A DNA stretch of 64,000 nt from Millisia brevis NBRC 105863 (lineage in GTDB: Bacteria > Actinomycetota > Actinomycetes > Mycobacteriales > Mycobacteriaceae), in NCBI RefSeq assembly GCF_001552615.1, contig NZ_BCRN01000009.1:62001-126000 (forward strand), given 5' to 3'. The translations under genes and the position numbers were made by a program. Positions 8,491 to 20,864 of this stretch are shown piece after piece. The notes under the pieces were generated by a model. That model was given only the letters and a program-made list of their open reading frames with translations, made no database searches and had not been told where the DNA came from. How positions within the stretch are numbered: the stretch's first letter is position 1; each line of letters opens with the position of its first letter.

Positions 8491-8940
8491 ATGTCGACAA
8501 CGCAGCACTATCGGGCACCGAAGGGCGCCGACGCCGTCTTCAACCGGGTGGTCCGCTGGCTGGCCGACCGCGGTGTCAATCTCGCCGGCGCCCACAACCT
8601 GACGGTGATCGGCCGGGTCAGCGGGCAACCGCAGACCGTTCCGGTCAATCCGGTCCGGATCGACGGGGCCGACTACCTGGTCGCGGTGCGCGGCGAGACC
8701 CAGTGGGTGCGCAATGCGCGGGCGGCCGGGCGGGCCGAACTGCGGGTGGGCCGTCGGGTGCGGCAGGTCGACCTGACCGAGGTGGAACTGGGGTTGCGGG
8801 GCCCGATCCTGCGGGAATACCTGCGCCGGTGGGGCTGGGAGGTCGGCCGCTTCCTGCCCGAGGGCATGTCGACCTCGCCGACCGATGCCGACCTCGAGAG
8901 ATTCGCCCCGCTGCTGCCGGTCTTCGCGGTCACCCCGTAG
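8491..8940 (+). CDS. Nitroreductase-like deazaflavin (F420)-dependent oxidoreductase, Ddn family
   Basis: The protein has 149 residues. The ATG at 8491 follows AGGAGA with good spacing. It has the Ddn-family core LTVIGRVSGQPQTVPVNPVR and YLVAVRGETQWVRNARAAGR, in which the S/T-G-R/Q-P and W-x-R-N-x-R-A blocks line the F420 pocket in Ddn. These enzymes use F420H2 to reduce quinones or nitro compounds. It probably responds to the double operator just upstream. It ends 60 bp before the convergent gene at 9001. Confidence 0.82.
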   Translation: MSTTQHYRAPKGADAVFNRVVRWLADRGVNLAGAHNLTVIGRVSGQPQTVPVNPVRIDGADYLVAVRGETQWVRNARAAGRAELRVGRRVRQVDLTEVELGLRGPILREYLRRWGWEVGRFLPEGMSTSPTDADLERFAPLLPVFAVTP

Positions 8941-9000
8941 CCGCAACCACACCGGCCCGCGGGTGCACACCATCCGCACTCGGGATCGGCGCAGGACCCG

Positions 9001-9627
9001 TCAGCGAAGCCGTGCGCGCAGCGTATCGACCCCCGCGCCGGTCAGCGCGTCGAGAGCGGCGGTGCGGCCGGCGACCGCGACCAGCAGCGCCGCCCCGGGG
9101 CCGGATACCTCGGGGCCGTCGCCGATCGCGATCCCGGAATCGTTGGCCCGCAACGCCAGTCCGGCCACCCGCTGTTTGCTGCCGCCCACCGATACCGACG
9201 TCTTCACCTGATACGCCAACGCCCGCTCGACCGCCTCGGCCGGATAGTCGCGGACGCATTCGAGGGGTCGGCGGATGTCCTCGCCGTGCACGATCTCCTC
9301 GACCAGGCGACTATCGAGCGGCGCGGGTGGGCCGGTGCGCCGATCCGCCACCGCCCGTAGCCGATCGAGCGTCTGCGCCGGCGTCGCTCCGCGCTCCCGG
9401 TCGACCCCCTGCTGGTTCTGCCGGTCGAAGTCGAAGCGGGCGCGGGCCATCGCCACGACGATCCCGAAACGGGTGACCTTGGCGTTGTCGACCAGGTGGG
9501 CGGCGACGTCGTGCACCGTCCACCCCGGGCACAGCGACGGAAGGTCCCACCGCTCGGCGTCGAGGGCGGCTAGGTCGTCGACCAGGGCGAGCCGCTCGGC
9601 GCGCACCAACTCCCAGACGTCGGTCAC
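9001..9627 (-). CDS. Maleylpyruvate isomerase-family, mycothiol-dependent-type protein
   Basis: The protein has 208 residues and belongs to the DinB-like four-helix family (TIGR03083 type). The N-terminal helix is followed by LCPGWTVHDVAAHLVDNAK, which contains the conserved His of the metal site. A second helix has LVEEIVHGEDIRRPL, where H-G-E-D supplies the further metal ligands. Family members include mycothiol-dependent isomerases and many uncharacterised proteins. The GTG at 9627 overlaps the stop codon of the upstream PPOX gene (GTGA), so the two are translationally coupled. Confidence 0.8.
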   Translation of the reverse strand: MTDVWELVRAERLALVDDLAALDAERWDLPSLCPGWTVHDVAAHLVDNAKVTRFGIVVAMARARFDFDRQNQQGVDRERGATPAQTLDRLRAVADRRTGPPAPLDSRLVEEIVHGEDIRRPLECVRDYPAEAVERALAYQVKTSVSVGGSKQRVAGLALRANDSGIAIGDGPEVSGPGAALLVAVAGRTAALDALTGAGVDTLRARLR

Positions 9628-10148
9628 GACGCAGCTGCAAAGGTGAATCGTGTGCAGTCGGTGGGGAACTGGAACCAGGCGAGGACGCGGCGCGGGGTGA
9701 TCACCCGCAGACCGCCACCGTCCGCGCCCGACCAGGAATCCGGGCCGGGCGCGTAACCGTCGTCGGCGTACTTGGCGAACGCGGCCGACAGCCGCACGCC
9801 GAGGTCGCCGTCGGCCCGGGTGGCCACCGAGGTGCCCTCGAGGATGACGGCTTGAGTCCCGGACTCCAGGGTGAGCGTCACCGCCGGGTTCTTCTCCGCA
9901 TTGCGCGCGTGCCGGGTAGTGGGTGCGCCGTCGTACCAGAAGCGGCCGTCGAGCCAGACTCCCCAGCGCGGCACGGAATGCGGCGTGCCGTCCGGGCGCA
10001 CCGAGGACAGCCAATAGTGCTTGGCCGCCACCAATCTGGGCTCGACCTGCGACCAGCTCAACTGTCCGTCGGCGGCCTCGGGAATCCCGTAGCCCTCCGG
10101 AAAGATCGGCCGATCGGTGGACGGTTCACCCGGCGCCGCGTCACTCAT
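9624..10148 (-). CDS. Pyridoxamine 5'-phosphate oxidase-family flavin-binding protein
   Basis: This split-barrel protein has 174 residues. The sequence H-Y-W-L-S-S-V-R-P-D-G-T-P-H-S-V-P-R-W-G-V-W and the T-R-H-A-R-N-A-E-K-N-P block are typical of PPOX-fold proteins that bind FMN or F420. The reaction is unknown. I chose the ATG at 10148 rather than the GTG at 10157 because a TAGGGT box (10156-10161, reverse strand) ends seven bases before it, a leaderless arrangement seen repeatedly in this window. It is coupled to the downstream gene at 9001-9627. Confidence 0.78.
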   Translation of the reverse strand: MSDAAPGEPSTDRPIFPEGYGIPEAADGQLSWSQVEPRLVAAKHYWLSSVRPDGTPHSVPRWGVWLDGRFWYDGAPTTRHARNAEKNPAVTLTLESGTQAVILEGTSVATRADGDLGVRLSAAFAKYADDGYAPGPDSWSGADGGGLRVITPRRVLAWFQFPTDCTRFTFAAAS

Positions 10149-10194
10149 GCCCGTCACCCTAGAGCGGCCGTCCGACAGGATCGGTCATACCGGG

Positions 10195-11840
10195 TCAGCC
10201 GCCCAGATCTCGCCGGCCGACCAGCACCGCTCCGAACGTCGTCATCGCAACGGCGATCCCCACCAGCACGGCGATCGCCCCGAGGCCAGCATCCTCGATC
10301 GGTACCTGTCCGACCACCGCGAAGACCGACAGATCGCGCACCGGGTCCGGCAGCCGGAGCGCCTCGGCGAGGAAGGCGACCACCGCACCCCACGCGATCA
10401 GCAGCCACGGCGCCGCCGCCCACCCCGGCGCGCCCCCGCGCAGCCCGGCCGCGATCAGTACGACGACCACGACGGGGATCGCCAGGATCGCCAGCGCTTC
10501 GGCGATCGCGACCGCGCCGGTGGTTCGACCGGTCGACAGGGTCGAGGCGATTCCGAACAGCGCCACCTGCAACGCGGCCGTCACCAGCACCGATGCCACC
10601 ACCAGTGCGGTCCAGGTCGCCCACATCCGGCGCCCGGTTACCGCCCCGGACAGGATCAGTCCCAGTCGTCCGGCGTCCTCCTCGGCGGCGAGCCGGCCGA
10701 TCGCCTGCACCCCCATCGCGGCCAGGCCCAGGCAGGTCAGGGAGGCGGTCATCGCGACCACCGCGTCCTCGGGGCTGTCGAGTCCGAACAGCTCCACCAG
10801 CTGCGGATTTCCGCGCATGACCTCGGTCATCTCCCCCACCAGCAGGCCGATACCGATGCTCCACGCGCTCAGGCCGATCACCCAGCCGAGCACCGATCCG
10901 CGCGTCAGGCGCCACGCCCATCCGCCGGGGGTTCCGGCGCCGCGGCCGCCGCGCTCGGGGCCGGGGCGCGGGGCGATCAGACCGCCGTCGAGGTCGCGAC
11001 GCGCGGCCACCACCGCGGCCGCGATGAACAGTCCCACCGCTGCCACGACGACCGCGAGATACGGCTCCCACCGCCATGATCCGAAGGGCGCCGCGGCCGG
11101 CAGCCAGCCCAGCGGGGAGAGCCATTCGGCGTCGGCACCGAGACCGTCGACGATCATGCGGACCAGGAAGCCGATCAACAGCGCCGCCAGGGCGATAGAC
11201 GTGGCCGTCCGCACATCACGGGCGATCTGCGCTGCCAACAGGCCGACTCCGGTCCACAGGATCATCGACAACGACAGCAGCACCGCGTACCGGGCGGCGC
11301 CGGCGGGCGGCAGGTCCGCGGCCCACAGTCCGAGCGCCATGATCGCGGCCATCAGCACGGCGACCGCAACCGCCACCACACCGGCGGCGACCAGTGGGGC
11401 CAGTCGCCCGAGCCGACCGGCCGAGAGCAGATCGATCCTTCCGGTGTCCTCCTCCCGACGGGTCAGGCGTATCGCGAGCAGGATGCCGGCCAGGGGGAAG
11501 ACCAACAGGCCGAGCAGTCCGACCTCGTTGGTGACGATGCCGCCGACGGTGTCGAGGTCGCGCCAGCGCCCGTTGATCGCGATGCTGCCGGGCGCGGCCG
11601 CCATGGTGCCGGCGTAGCCGAGACGGGTCAGCGCATCGGCGTAGAGCGCGGCGATCGAGTGGCCGGTCGCGACGACCACTCCCGCCGGAATCAGCAGCCA
11701 GGCGAGCAGCCACCAGCGGGCGGTGCGCAGATGCAGGCGGGTGAGCCGGGCCCATCCGGTGACTGCGGTGGCACTATCGCCGCCGAGTCGGGCGGCATCC
11801 GCGCGGCCGGCCTCGTCGGGGCGCGGCGGCGTGGCCACGC

Positions 11841-11844
<4 letters not shown>
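10195..11844 (-). CDS. ABC-2 type exporter permease
   Basis: The protein has 549 residues and about 12 hydrophobic segments in two similar halves, as in the double-length ABC-2 exporter permeases of actinobacteria. Each half has the soluble element RRExDTGRIDLLSAG or EEDAGRLGLILSGAVTGRR after its second membrane segment. It starts with an ATG at 11844 that overlaps the ATPase stop codon (ATGA). With the ATPase it should form an efflux complex. Such pairs commonly export drugs or lipids, but the substrate here is unknown. Confidence 0.84.
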
Positions 11845-12789
<945 letters not shown>

Positions 12790-12806
<17 letters not shown>

Positions 12807-12843
12807 GACAGTTACTTTACTCAATTCTGACAGTCACTATCAA
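12790..12843 (-). promoter_or_regulatory. Exporter promoter overlapped by two TetR-type operators
   Basis: On the reverse strand TTGATA (12843-12838) and TAAAGT (12819-12814) are separated by 18 bases and end seven bases before the ATG at 12806. Two inverted repeats sit on this promoter: TGACAGTCACTATCA (12828-12842, one mismatch from perfect) covers the -35 and spacer, and GACAGTGACTGTC (12790-12802, perfect) covers the first codons. Binding by the divergent TetR would block initiation. Confidence 0.68.
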
Positions 12844-12884
12844 TAGTCTGCACCGACTTCGCAAAGGCGCAGTAGGCTGCGCTG

Positions 12885-13511
12885 GTGCCTCCCACGGAAC
12901 CTCGGGCGGACGCCGTCGGACTGCCCCCGCAAACGCTGCGTCAACGCAAGAAGGCCGCCACCATGCGGCGCATCCAGCGCTGCGCGGTCGAACTGTTCGA
13001 GGCCGACGGCTTCGAGAAGGTGACGATCGAGCAGGTCGCCGAGGCGGCGGAGGTCTCCCCGAGCACGGTCTACCGGTACTTCGGCACCAAGGAACGGCTC
13101 GTTCTGCACGACGACCACGACGAGGTGCTGCTGCAATTGCTGCCCGGCCTGCTGACCAGCGGCGACCTGATGACCGCGGTCGAACGGGCGATCGATCTGA
13201 TGACACCCGAACACACCATCGACCCGGACGGTATGACGACACGTCGGGTGCGGTTGTGGTTCGAGGTTCCGGAAATTCAGGCGGCGACGACCCTGATGGT
13301 CGACGACCTGGTCGACGCCGCGGCGGCCGCCGTCGCCGCGGACCCGTCGATGCACCTCACCGAACCCCAGGCCCGGGTGGTGATGGCGGGCATCGCGGGA
13401 GTGATCGTCGCGGCGATCCGCAATTGGCATGCCGCCGGCGCCGCCGAAGCCGACCTGCTGCCGCAGATTCGGGCCGGCCTCGAGGTGGCCCGGATAGCCT
13501 TCGGGGCCTGA
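12885..13511 (+). CDS. TetR family repressor, likely of the adjacent ABC exporter
   Basis: The protein has 208 residues. The N-terminal helix-turn-helix is clear ([20 protein letters not shown], then [16 protein letters not shown]). The rest is a helical ligand domain with no specific match. It diverges from the exporter genes, with operators in the 78-bp gap, so it probably represses the exporter until a ligand binds. The start is a GTG six bases after a TAGGCT element (12873-12878), another possible leaderless gene. Confidence 0.87.
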   Translation: MPPTEPRADAVGLPPQTLRQRKKAATMRRIQRCAVELFEADGFEKVTIEQVAEAAEVSPSTVYRYFGTKERLVLHDDHDEVLLQLLPGLLTSGDLMTAVERAIDLMTPEHTIDPDGMTTRRVRLWFEVPEIQAATTLMVDDLVDAAAAAVAADPSMHLTEPQARVVMAGIAGVIVAAIRNWHAAGAAEADLLPQIRAGLEVARIAFGA

Positions 13512-13593
13512 CCCACGCCGGATCCGGACAGGTTTTGGGATATGTCCCACATCACGCACATTCCGGCGCCGCCCGCCGGCTACCGTGACGTAT

Positions 13594-14280
13594 GTGACTT
13601 CGACCTCCGCCGCCCTGCGTAAACGCCTCGCCGATGCGCGCGTCTACCTGTGCACCGATGCCCGGCGGGAAACCGACGACCTCGCCCGCTTCGCCGATGC
13701 GGCGTTGTCCGGTGGGGTCGACATCATCCAGTTGCGCGACAAGGATTCCGAGGGCGAGCGGACGTTCGGGCGCATCGAGCCGCGCGAGGAGTTGGCGGCG
13801 CTCGCGGTGCTGCGGACGGTCTGCGATCGGCACGGCGCGCTGCTGGCGGTCAACGATCGTGCGGATATCGCGCTCGCCGCGCAGTCCGACATCCTGCACC
13901 TGGGTCAGAACGATCTGCCCGTGGCAGTCGCCCGCCGGATCGTCGGCGACGGGATGCTGATCGGCCGCTCGACGCACAGCCGCGCGCAGGCGGGGTTGGC
14001 CGCGATCGAACCGGGCGTCGACTACTTCGCCTCCGGCCCGGTCTACCGCACCCCCACCAAGCCGAAGCGCCAACCGGCGGGGTTGGAGACGATCCGCGAG
14101 GTCGCCGCGGCCGACCCGAAGCTGCCGTGGTTCGCGATCGGTGGGATCGAGGACAACACCCTCGATGCGGTGCTCGACGCGGGCGCGCGTCGCGTCGTCG
14201 TCGTCCGGGCGATCACCCGCGCCGACGATCCGCGTCGCGCCGCCGCCGCCCTGGCCCGCCGCGTGCGCGAACGGGATTGA
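13594..14280 (+). CDS. thiE: Thiamine-phosphate synthase ThiE
   Basis: ThiE couples the pyrimidine (HMP-PP) and thiazole moieties to give thiamine phosphate. About 228 residues form the TIM barrel. Visible family motifs are [62 protein letters not shown] and [18 protein letters not shown] box ends seven bases before the GTG at 13594, while a second in-frame GTG lies at 13585. An imperfect palindrome TGGGATATGTCCCA (13536-13549) lies upstream, but no TPP riboswitch consensus was found. It is separated from thiO-thiS by 12 kb. Confidence 0.92.
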   Translation: MTSTSAALRKRLADARVYLCTDARRETDDLARFADAALSGGVDIIQLRDKDSEGERTFGRIEPREELAALAVLRTVCDRHGALLAVNDRADIALAAQSDILHLGQNDLPVAVARRIVGDGMLIGRSTHSRAQAGLAAIEPGVDYFASGPVYRTPTKPKRQPAGLETIREVAAADPKLPWFAIGGIEDNTLDAVLDAGARRVVVVRAITRADDPRRAAAALARRVRERD

Positions 14281-14300
14281 GAGAACCCGGAAAAATGTAA

Positions 14301-14376
14301 AGCCCGCAGCGGTTTCCCTCACCGTAGTGGGTACGCCGAACTCTGCGGGCCTGAGTATTTATGGTACATAGTCTCA
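14301..14376 (+). ncRNA. Structured RNA upstream of the AbiF-like gene (abiF-RNA-like)
   Basis: Two adjacent hairpins can be drawn. In the first, GCCCGCAG (14302-14309) pairs with CTGCGGGC (14343-14350). It encloses CGG with CCG (14310-14312, 14336-14338) and an apical stem CC-U-CAC with GUG-GG around a CGUA loop (14317-14331). In the second, TGAG (14352-14355) pairs with CTCA (14373-14376), enclosing TATG-GTA-CATA. Three tiers of complementary stems in about 75 nt, in an AT-richer segment directly before an Abi_2 gene, match what is known of the abiF RNA motif. That identity is from memory and was not searched. Confidence 0.55.
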
Positions 14377-14380
14377 TCGA

Positions 14381-14410
14381 TTTCGAACAGCCGGGTTTCG
14401 AACAGTCGGG
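14381..14410 (+). repeat. 15-bp direct repeat next to the ribosome binding site
   Basis: TTTCGAACAGCCGGG (14381-14395) is followed at once by TTTCGAACAGTCGGG (14396-14410), which differs by one base. The end of the second copy contributes to the GGGAGG ribosome binding site of the Abi gene. It may be part of the upstream RNA element. Confidence 0.8.
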
Positions 14411-14418
14411 AGGCAGCC

Positions 14419-15123
14419 GTGTCGATGTACTCCCCCATTCGGGACACGATGATCAGACTGTTGTCGACACCGCGCCTCCGGACGTACAGCAACGCGTGCA
14501 ATAGCAGCATTCCGGACGGTCTCGAACTGTACCGATGGAACCTCGACGTTTCGATGGCCTTCTTCGAGAGCATCCACTATTTCGAGGTCGGCTTCCGCAA
14601 CACGGTCGACACCGCCATGACCAAGTGGTTCGACGCCACGCACCCCACTCCGAACGGGGCGCTTCAGCCGCACTGGTTCGATCCCGACACAGTGCATGTC
14701 GCGGGTCGCACCCCGGGCCAACTGTCGGGCCTCAACAACAACTCACTGCAGAAGGTGCGTGACGCGACGCGCAACGCGGGCCGCCGGCACAGTTCCGTGA
14801 AGCCCGGCCACGTCGTCGCCGAATTGTCCTTGGGGTTCTGGCACTACCTGTTGAAACCGTCCGGCACGAACGCCATGTGGACCGATGCTTTGCGCCATGC
14901 ATTCGTGCGTACCGCCCGCCAGCAACGCCTCGAAGCAAGCGTCGGACAGATCGTCGAGTTGCGGAATCGCATCGCGCATCACGAACCGATATTCGCGATC
15001 GATCTGCATCGGGAATACGAAAATCTGATTCGCAGCGCGGAGATCATCGAACCGGGTCTGGGCTGGTGGATCGACAGCACCAGCCGCGTGGACTCGGTCC
15101 TGCGACGCCGTCCCGCGGACTAG
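14419..15123 (+). CDS. Abi family (Abi_2/AbiF-like) abortive-infection protein with HEPN-type motif
   Basis: The 234-residue protein has an N-terminal R-L-R-T-Y region, the Abi_2 block FFESIHYFEVGFRNTVDTAM, a central LSLGFWHYLL segment and a C-terminal RNRIAHHEPIF. The last matches the R-x4-6-H motif of HEPN ribonucleases (R182, H187). Family members (AbiD/AbiF) are phage-defence or toxin proteins. The GTG at 14419 follows GGGAGG with five-base spacing. No protein antitoxin gene is beside it, and the upstream structured RNA is the candidate partner. The gene interrupts the thiE-mutT3 neighbourhood and is less GC-rich than its neighbours, which suggests acquisition. Confidence 0.8.
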   Translation: MSMYSPIRDTMIRLLSTPRLRTYSNACNSSIPDGLELYRWNLDVSMAFFESIHYFEVGFRNTVDTAMTKWFDATHPTPNGALQPHWFDPDTVHVAGRTPGQLSGLNNNSLQKVRDATRNAGRRHSSVKPGHVVAELSLGFWHYLLKPSGTNAMWTDALRHAFVRTARQQRLEASVGQIVELRNRIAHHEPIFAIDLHREYENLIRSAEIIEPGLGWWIDSTSRVDSVLRRRPAD

Positions 15124-15674
15124 GCCGGCGGCACACCGGGCACCCAGCCGTAGCATTCCGCCAGGCGCACCAACCGCTGTCCCGCGTCGATGTCCACCGA
15201 CTCGACCGCCACCTCCCGCACGCGCAGGGCGGGCCAGCTCGCGGCGAAACCCGGGTGCAGCGCGTAGGTCTCCACCTCGCGCTCGGGCACCCAACGCAGT
15301 TCGGCGCTCTCCCCGCTCGGCACGGTCGGCAGCGGCGCGGCCGTCTCGGCGAGCACGCTGGTGTAGGTCCACCGCCCGGAGTCGAGGTCGGCGGTCACCC
15401 GGGTATCGCGCACCACGAGGGCGGCCGGATCGATGCCGGCCTCCTCCCCGGCCTCACGGATCGCGGCGTCGGCGGCGCTCTCGTGGGAGTCGCGCGCGCC
15501 GCCGGGCACCCCCCAGGTGCCGCCGTGGTGGCTCCACCAGACCCGATGTTGCAGCAGCACCACCGGCGTCCCGTCGGCGGCGGGCGCCCGAACGACCAAC
15601 CCCGCGGCGCCGAAACGCCCCCATCGTCGCGAACCGTCGGTACCGACGACCCATCCGTCCCCGTCGCCGCGCAT
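15120..15674 (-). CDS. mutT3: NUDIX hydrolase, MutT3-like
   Basis: The protein has 184 residues. The Nudix box GGARDSHESAADAAIREAGEEAGI fits G-x5-E-x7-R-E-x2-E-E-x-G-I. The position between thiE and glnX, in the same orientation as Rv0413, supports the MutT3 assignment (hydrolysis of oxidised or other nucleoside triphosphates). The activity itself is not shown by sequence. The ATG at 15674 follows a TAGGGT box by seven bases, so the mRNA is probably leaderless. Its stop codon overlaps that of the Abi gene in the palindrome CTAG (15120-15123). Confidence 0.82.
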   Translation of the reverse strand: MRGDGDGWVVGTDGSRRWGRFGAAGLVVRAPAADGTPVVLLQHRVWWSHHGGTWGVPGGARDSHESAADAAIREAGEEAGIDPAALVVRDTRVTADLDSGRWTYTSVLAETAAPLPTVPSGESAELRWVPEREVETYALHPGFAASWPALRVREVAVESVDIDAGQRLVRLAECYGWVPGVPPA

Positions 15675-15837
15675 GACCGCCACCCTAGTGCCGCCTGAAA
15701 CGGACACCCGAATTTGTATGGTGATGATGCGATATATCCGTTGGGCGGCGACGATGGCTGTGACACCATTCAGTCGCTCGGGGCCGTTCCCCACCGGGGT
15801 CGCCGCCGATGTGGGCTACCGGGGAGGGGGCGAGACG

Positions 15838-17127
15838 ATGACCGTTCGCACCTTCACCCTGCCCGAACCGCTGCCGCAGCCGAATCCGGCGCGCCGGCTG
15901 GGCTCGTCCACCCCGCTGCGACTGCTGGCGATCGCGGTCGGCTTGATCGCTGCGATCCTGCTGGCCGGCACGGTCACCGCCTTCACCGTCGGTGAGCGCC
16001 GGCAGGTGCTGTCCGATCTGTTGGCGCGCGCCGAGCCGTTGTCGGACTCGGTGCAGGAGCTGTACAGCGAGCTGTCGGTCGCGGACGCCGCCGCGTCGAC
16101 GGGTTTCATCTACGGCGGCGTCGAGCCGGTCGAGGTGCGGGAACGGTATACGACCGCCCTGTCCGAGGCGTCCGCCGCCGCCGCCCTGGCCTCCAACGGG
16201 ATGGAGGACGACGCCGGCCGCGAATCGCTGCTGCTGATCAGCCGCCAGCTTCCGGTGTACGCGGGGCTGATCGAGACCGCGCGGGCCAACAACCGTCTGG
16301 GCAACCCGGTCGGTTCGGCGTACCTGGCCGAGGCGTCCGCCCTGATGCAGAACACCCTGCTGCCCGCTGCGAACAGCCTCTACGAGGCGACCACCGAACG
16401 GGTCGGCAATGAGCAGCGCATGCACAGCGGCCGCCCCTGGCCGGCGATCATCGCGGTCCTGTTCGCGGTGGTGGTCTGTCTGGCGGCGGTGCCCTATCTG
16501 GCGCGGCTGACCGGCCGCAAGATCAACCTCGGGGTCGCGATCGCCGGCGGCACGATGGGTGTGGCGCTGTGCTGGCTGTTGGTGGCCGGGTTGATGTCCT
16601 CGATCGCCGCGACCCGGGCGGTCGAACGCGGCATCGACCCGCTCGACGCCCTGACCGACAGCCGCATTCTGGCCCAGACCGCCCGATCGAACGAGACGCT
16701 CGGCATGGTGCGCCGCTCCCCCGAGGAGGACGTACAGTTCGGCCCGCTGATCGACCAACTGCGCGAGCACCTGGACGGGATCGACCGCTCCGTCGTCCCC
16801 AACGAACAGTTGGACCAGGTCACCGCGGTGATCGACGAGTGGGTCGAATCGCACGAGCGGATCACCGAAGCCCTCCTGCACGGCGACTTCTCGGCGGCCT
16901 CCGGGATCGCGGTCGATCCGGGGATCGGCGGCTCGGCGGCCCTGTTCGATCGGTTGGACGGCGAACTTGTCGCGCTGATCGAGGACTCGCGCACCAACCT
17001 GCGGGACAACGTCGACCAGGCCACCCGGATCCTGCGCGGTATCACCCAGGGCGTGGTCCTGTTGTCGGCGATCGCGGTCCTGGCGGTGGCCTTCGGCATG
17101 CGCAACCGGTTGCGGGAGTACCAGTGA
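15838..17127 (+). CDS. glnX: GlnX, membrane sensor of the GlnX-GlnH-PknG system
   Basis: The protein has 429 residues. It has a first membrane segment at about 28-49, a large extracytoplasmic helical domain, two central membrane segments (about 200-222 and 231-254), a second outer domain and a last segment near 405-423. In mycobacteria GlnX works with the lipoprotein GlnH to sense Asp/Glu outside the cell and to signal to PknG. The ATG at 15838 follows a GGGGAGGGGGCGAGACG leader. Its stop codon overlaps the glnH start (GTGA), so the proteins are made together. Confidence 0.85.
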   Translation: MTVRTFTLPEPLPQPNPARRLGSSTPLRLLAIAVGLIAAILLAGTVTAFTVGERRQVLSDLLARAEPLSDSVQELYSELSVADAAASTGFIYGGVEPVEVRERYTTALSEASAAAALASNGMEDDAGRESLLLISRQLPVYAGLIETARANNRLGNPVGSAYLAEASALMQNTLLPAANSLYEATTERVGNEQRMHSGRPWPAIIAVLFAVVVCLAAVPYLARLTGRKINLGVAIAGGTMGVALCWLLVAGLMSSIAATRAVERGIDPLDALTDSRILAQTARSNETLGMVRRSPEEDVQFGPLIDQLREHLDGIDRSVVPNEQLDQVTAVIDEWVESHERITEALLHGDFSAASGIAVDPGIGGSAALFDRLDGELVALIEDSRTNLRDNVDQATRILRGITQGVVLLSAIAVLAVAFGMRNRLREYQ

Positions 17128-18179
17128 GCCGAACGGTCGGCGCGGCCGGAGCAGCGACGCGCACGGGACGGCGTCGGGTTCTCCCCGTGGTCGCGCTGCT
17201 CGCGGTGCTGATGATGCTCGCGGGTTGTGGCACGACGCCCGCCGAGCAAACCCCGGCCGCGGCGGCCAATACGGTCCCGCCGTTCCCGACGCCGTCCGAG
17301 GCCACCGAGCTGCCGCAGACATCGGCTACCGCGACCGCTCCACCGCCGGCGACCTGCGCCGATCCGACGGCGAGCCTGCGCCCGGTCACCACCGCCGCGG
17401 ACGGCAGCCCGCTCCCGCAGCCGAACGTCGACGCGATTCGGGCGCGCGGGCGACTGATCGTCGGCCTCGATACCGGCAGCAACCCGTTCAGCTTCCGCGA
17501 TCCCCGATCGAGCGAGCTGGTCGGTTTCGACGTCGACATCGCCTCCGAGATCGCCCGCCAACTCTTCGGCGACCCACGCCAACTGGAGTTCCGGATCGTC
17601 TCGTCGGCCGAACGGGAGCGGGCCCTGGTCGACGGGCTGGTAGATGTCGTGGTCAAGACGATGTCGATCACCTGCGAACGGCGCGACCAGGTCGACTTCT
17701 CCACCGTCTACTACCAAGCCCACCAGCGGGTTCTGGTCCGCAACGATTCGGGGGTGCGCGGCGGCGCCGACATCAACGGGATCGCCGACCTGCACGATCG
17801 CACCGTCTGCGTCGCGGGCGGGACCACCTCGTTGACCCGCATCCAACAGATCGTGCCCACCGCGCGGATCATGCGCGTCACCGAATGGGCCGACTGCCTG
17901 GTGATGATGCAGCAGAACCAGATCGACGCGGTCTCCACCGACGACACCCTGCTCGCCGGAATGGCCGCGCAGGACCCCTATCTGGCGATCGTCGGGGAGT
18001 CGCTGAGTGAGGAACCCTACGGCGTCGGCATACCGCCCGGTCACGACGACGTGGTGCGCCTGGTGAATGCGGCGCTCGAGCGCATACGCGAGGACGGAAC
18101 CTGGAATCGGATCTACGATCGGTGGTTGACGGTACTGGGACCATCCCCGGGCCCGCCGACCCCGCGATACGTGGACTGA
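17124..18179 (+). CDS. glnH: GlnH, amino-acid-binding lipoprotein of the GlnX-GlnH-PknG system
   Basis: The protein has 351 residues. The signal peptide ends in a lipobox L32-A-G-C35, so the mature protein is lipid-anchored outside the membrane. A Pro/Ala/Thr-rich spacer follows. From about residue 110 there is a type II periplasmic binding fold (RGRLIVGLDTGSNPFSF, LVGFDVDIASEIA). In Mtb this protein binds aspartate and glutamate rather than glutamine. There is no cognate ABC permease beside it, consistent with a sensing role together with GlnX. Confidence 0.88.
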   Translation: MSRTVGAAGAATRTGRRRVLPVVALLAVLMMLAGCGTTPAEQTPAAAANTVPPFPTPSEATELPQTSATATAPPPATCADPTASLRPVTTAADGSPLPQPNVDAIRARGRLIVGLDTGSNPFSFRDPRSSELVGFDVDIASEIARQLFGDPRQLEFRIVSSAERERALVDGLVDVVVKTMSITCERRDQVDFSTVYYQAHQRVLVRNDSGVRGGADINGIADLHDRTVCVAGGTTSLTRIQQIVPTARIMRVTEWADCLVMMQQNQIDAVSTDDTLLAGMAAQDPYLAIVGESLSEEPYGVGIPPGHDDVVRLVNAALERIREDGTWNRIYDRWLTVLGPSPGPPTPRYVD

Positions 18180-18238
18180 CATGAATGGAGAATCGGCCGA
18201 ACGGCCGGCGGGGTACCCGCGGCGGCCGGACAGGGTGA

Positions 18239-20797
<2,559 letters not shown>

Positions 20798-20798
20798 G

Positions 20799-20820
20799 CC
20801 CTACCGTAGTTATCGTAGGG
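20799..20820 (+). terminator. Possible weak terminator after pknG
   Basis: CCCTAC (20799-20804) can pair with GTAGGG (20815-20820) around a 10-base loop, immediately after the pknG stop codon. The stem is short, and a second CCCTACC follows, so alternative pairings exist. Confidence 0.3.
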
Positions 20821-20864
20821 TTCCCTACCCCTGCCCTCGGTGGACCGGATATTCTCGAACAACT

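Noticed and set aside
13536-13549. Palindrome TGGGATATGTCCCA upstream of thiE
   Set aside because: The arms are only five bases with an imperfect centre, there is a single copy, and no candidate regulator is adjacent. It is too weak to list as an operator.
14381-14400. TTCGAA-type sequence considered as a tRNA T-arm
   Set aside because: No acceptor, D or anticodon arms can be formed around it.
14381-14410. Two adjacent repeats considered as a CRISPR remnant
   Set aside because: The units are 15 bp with no spacer between them, and no cas genes are present.
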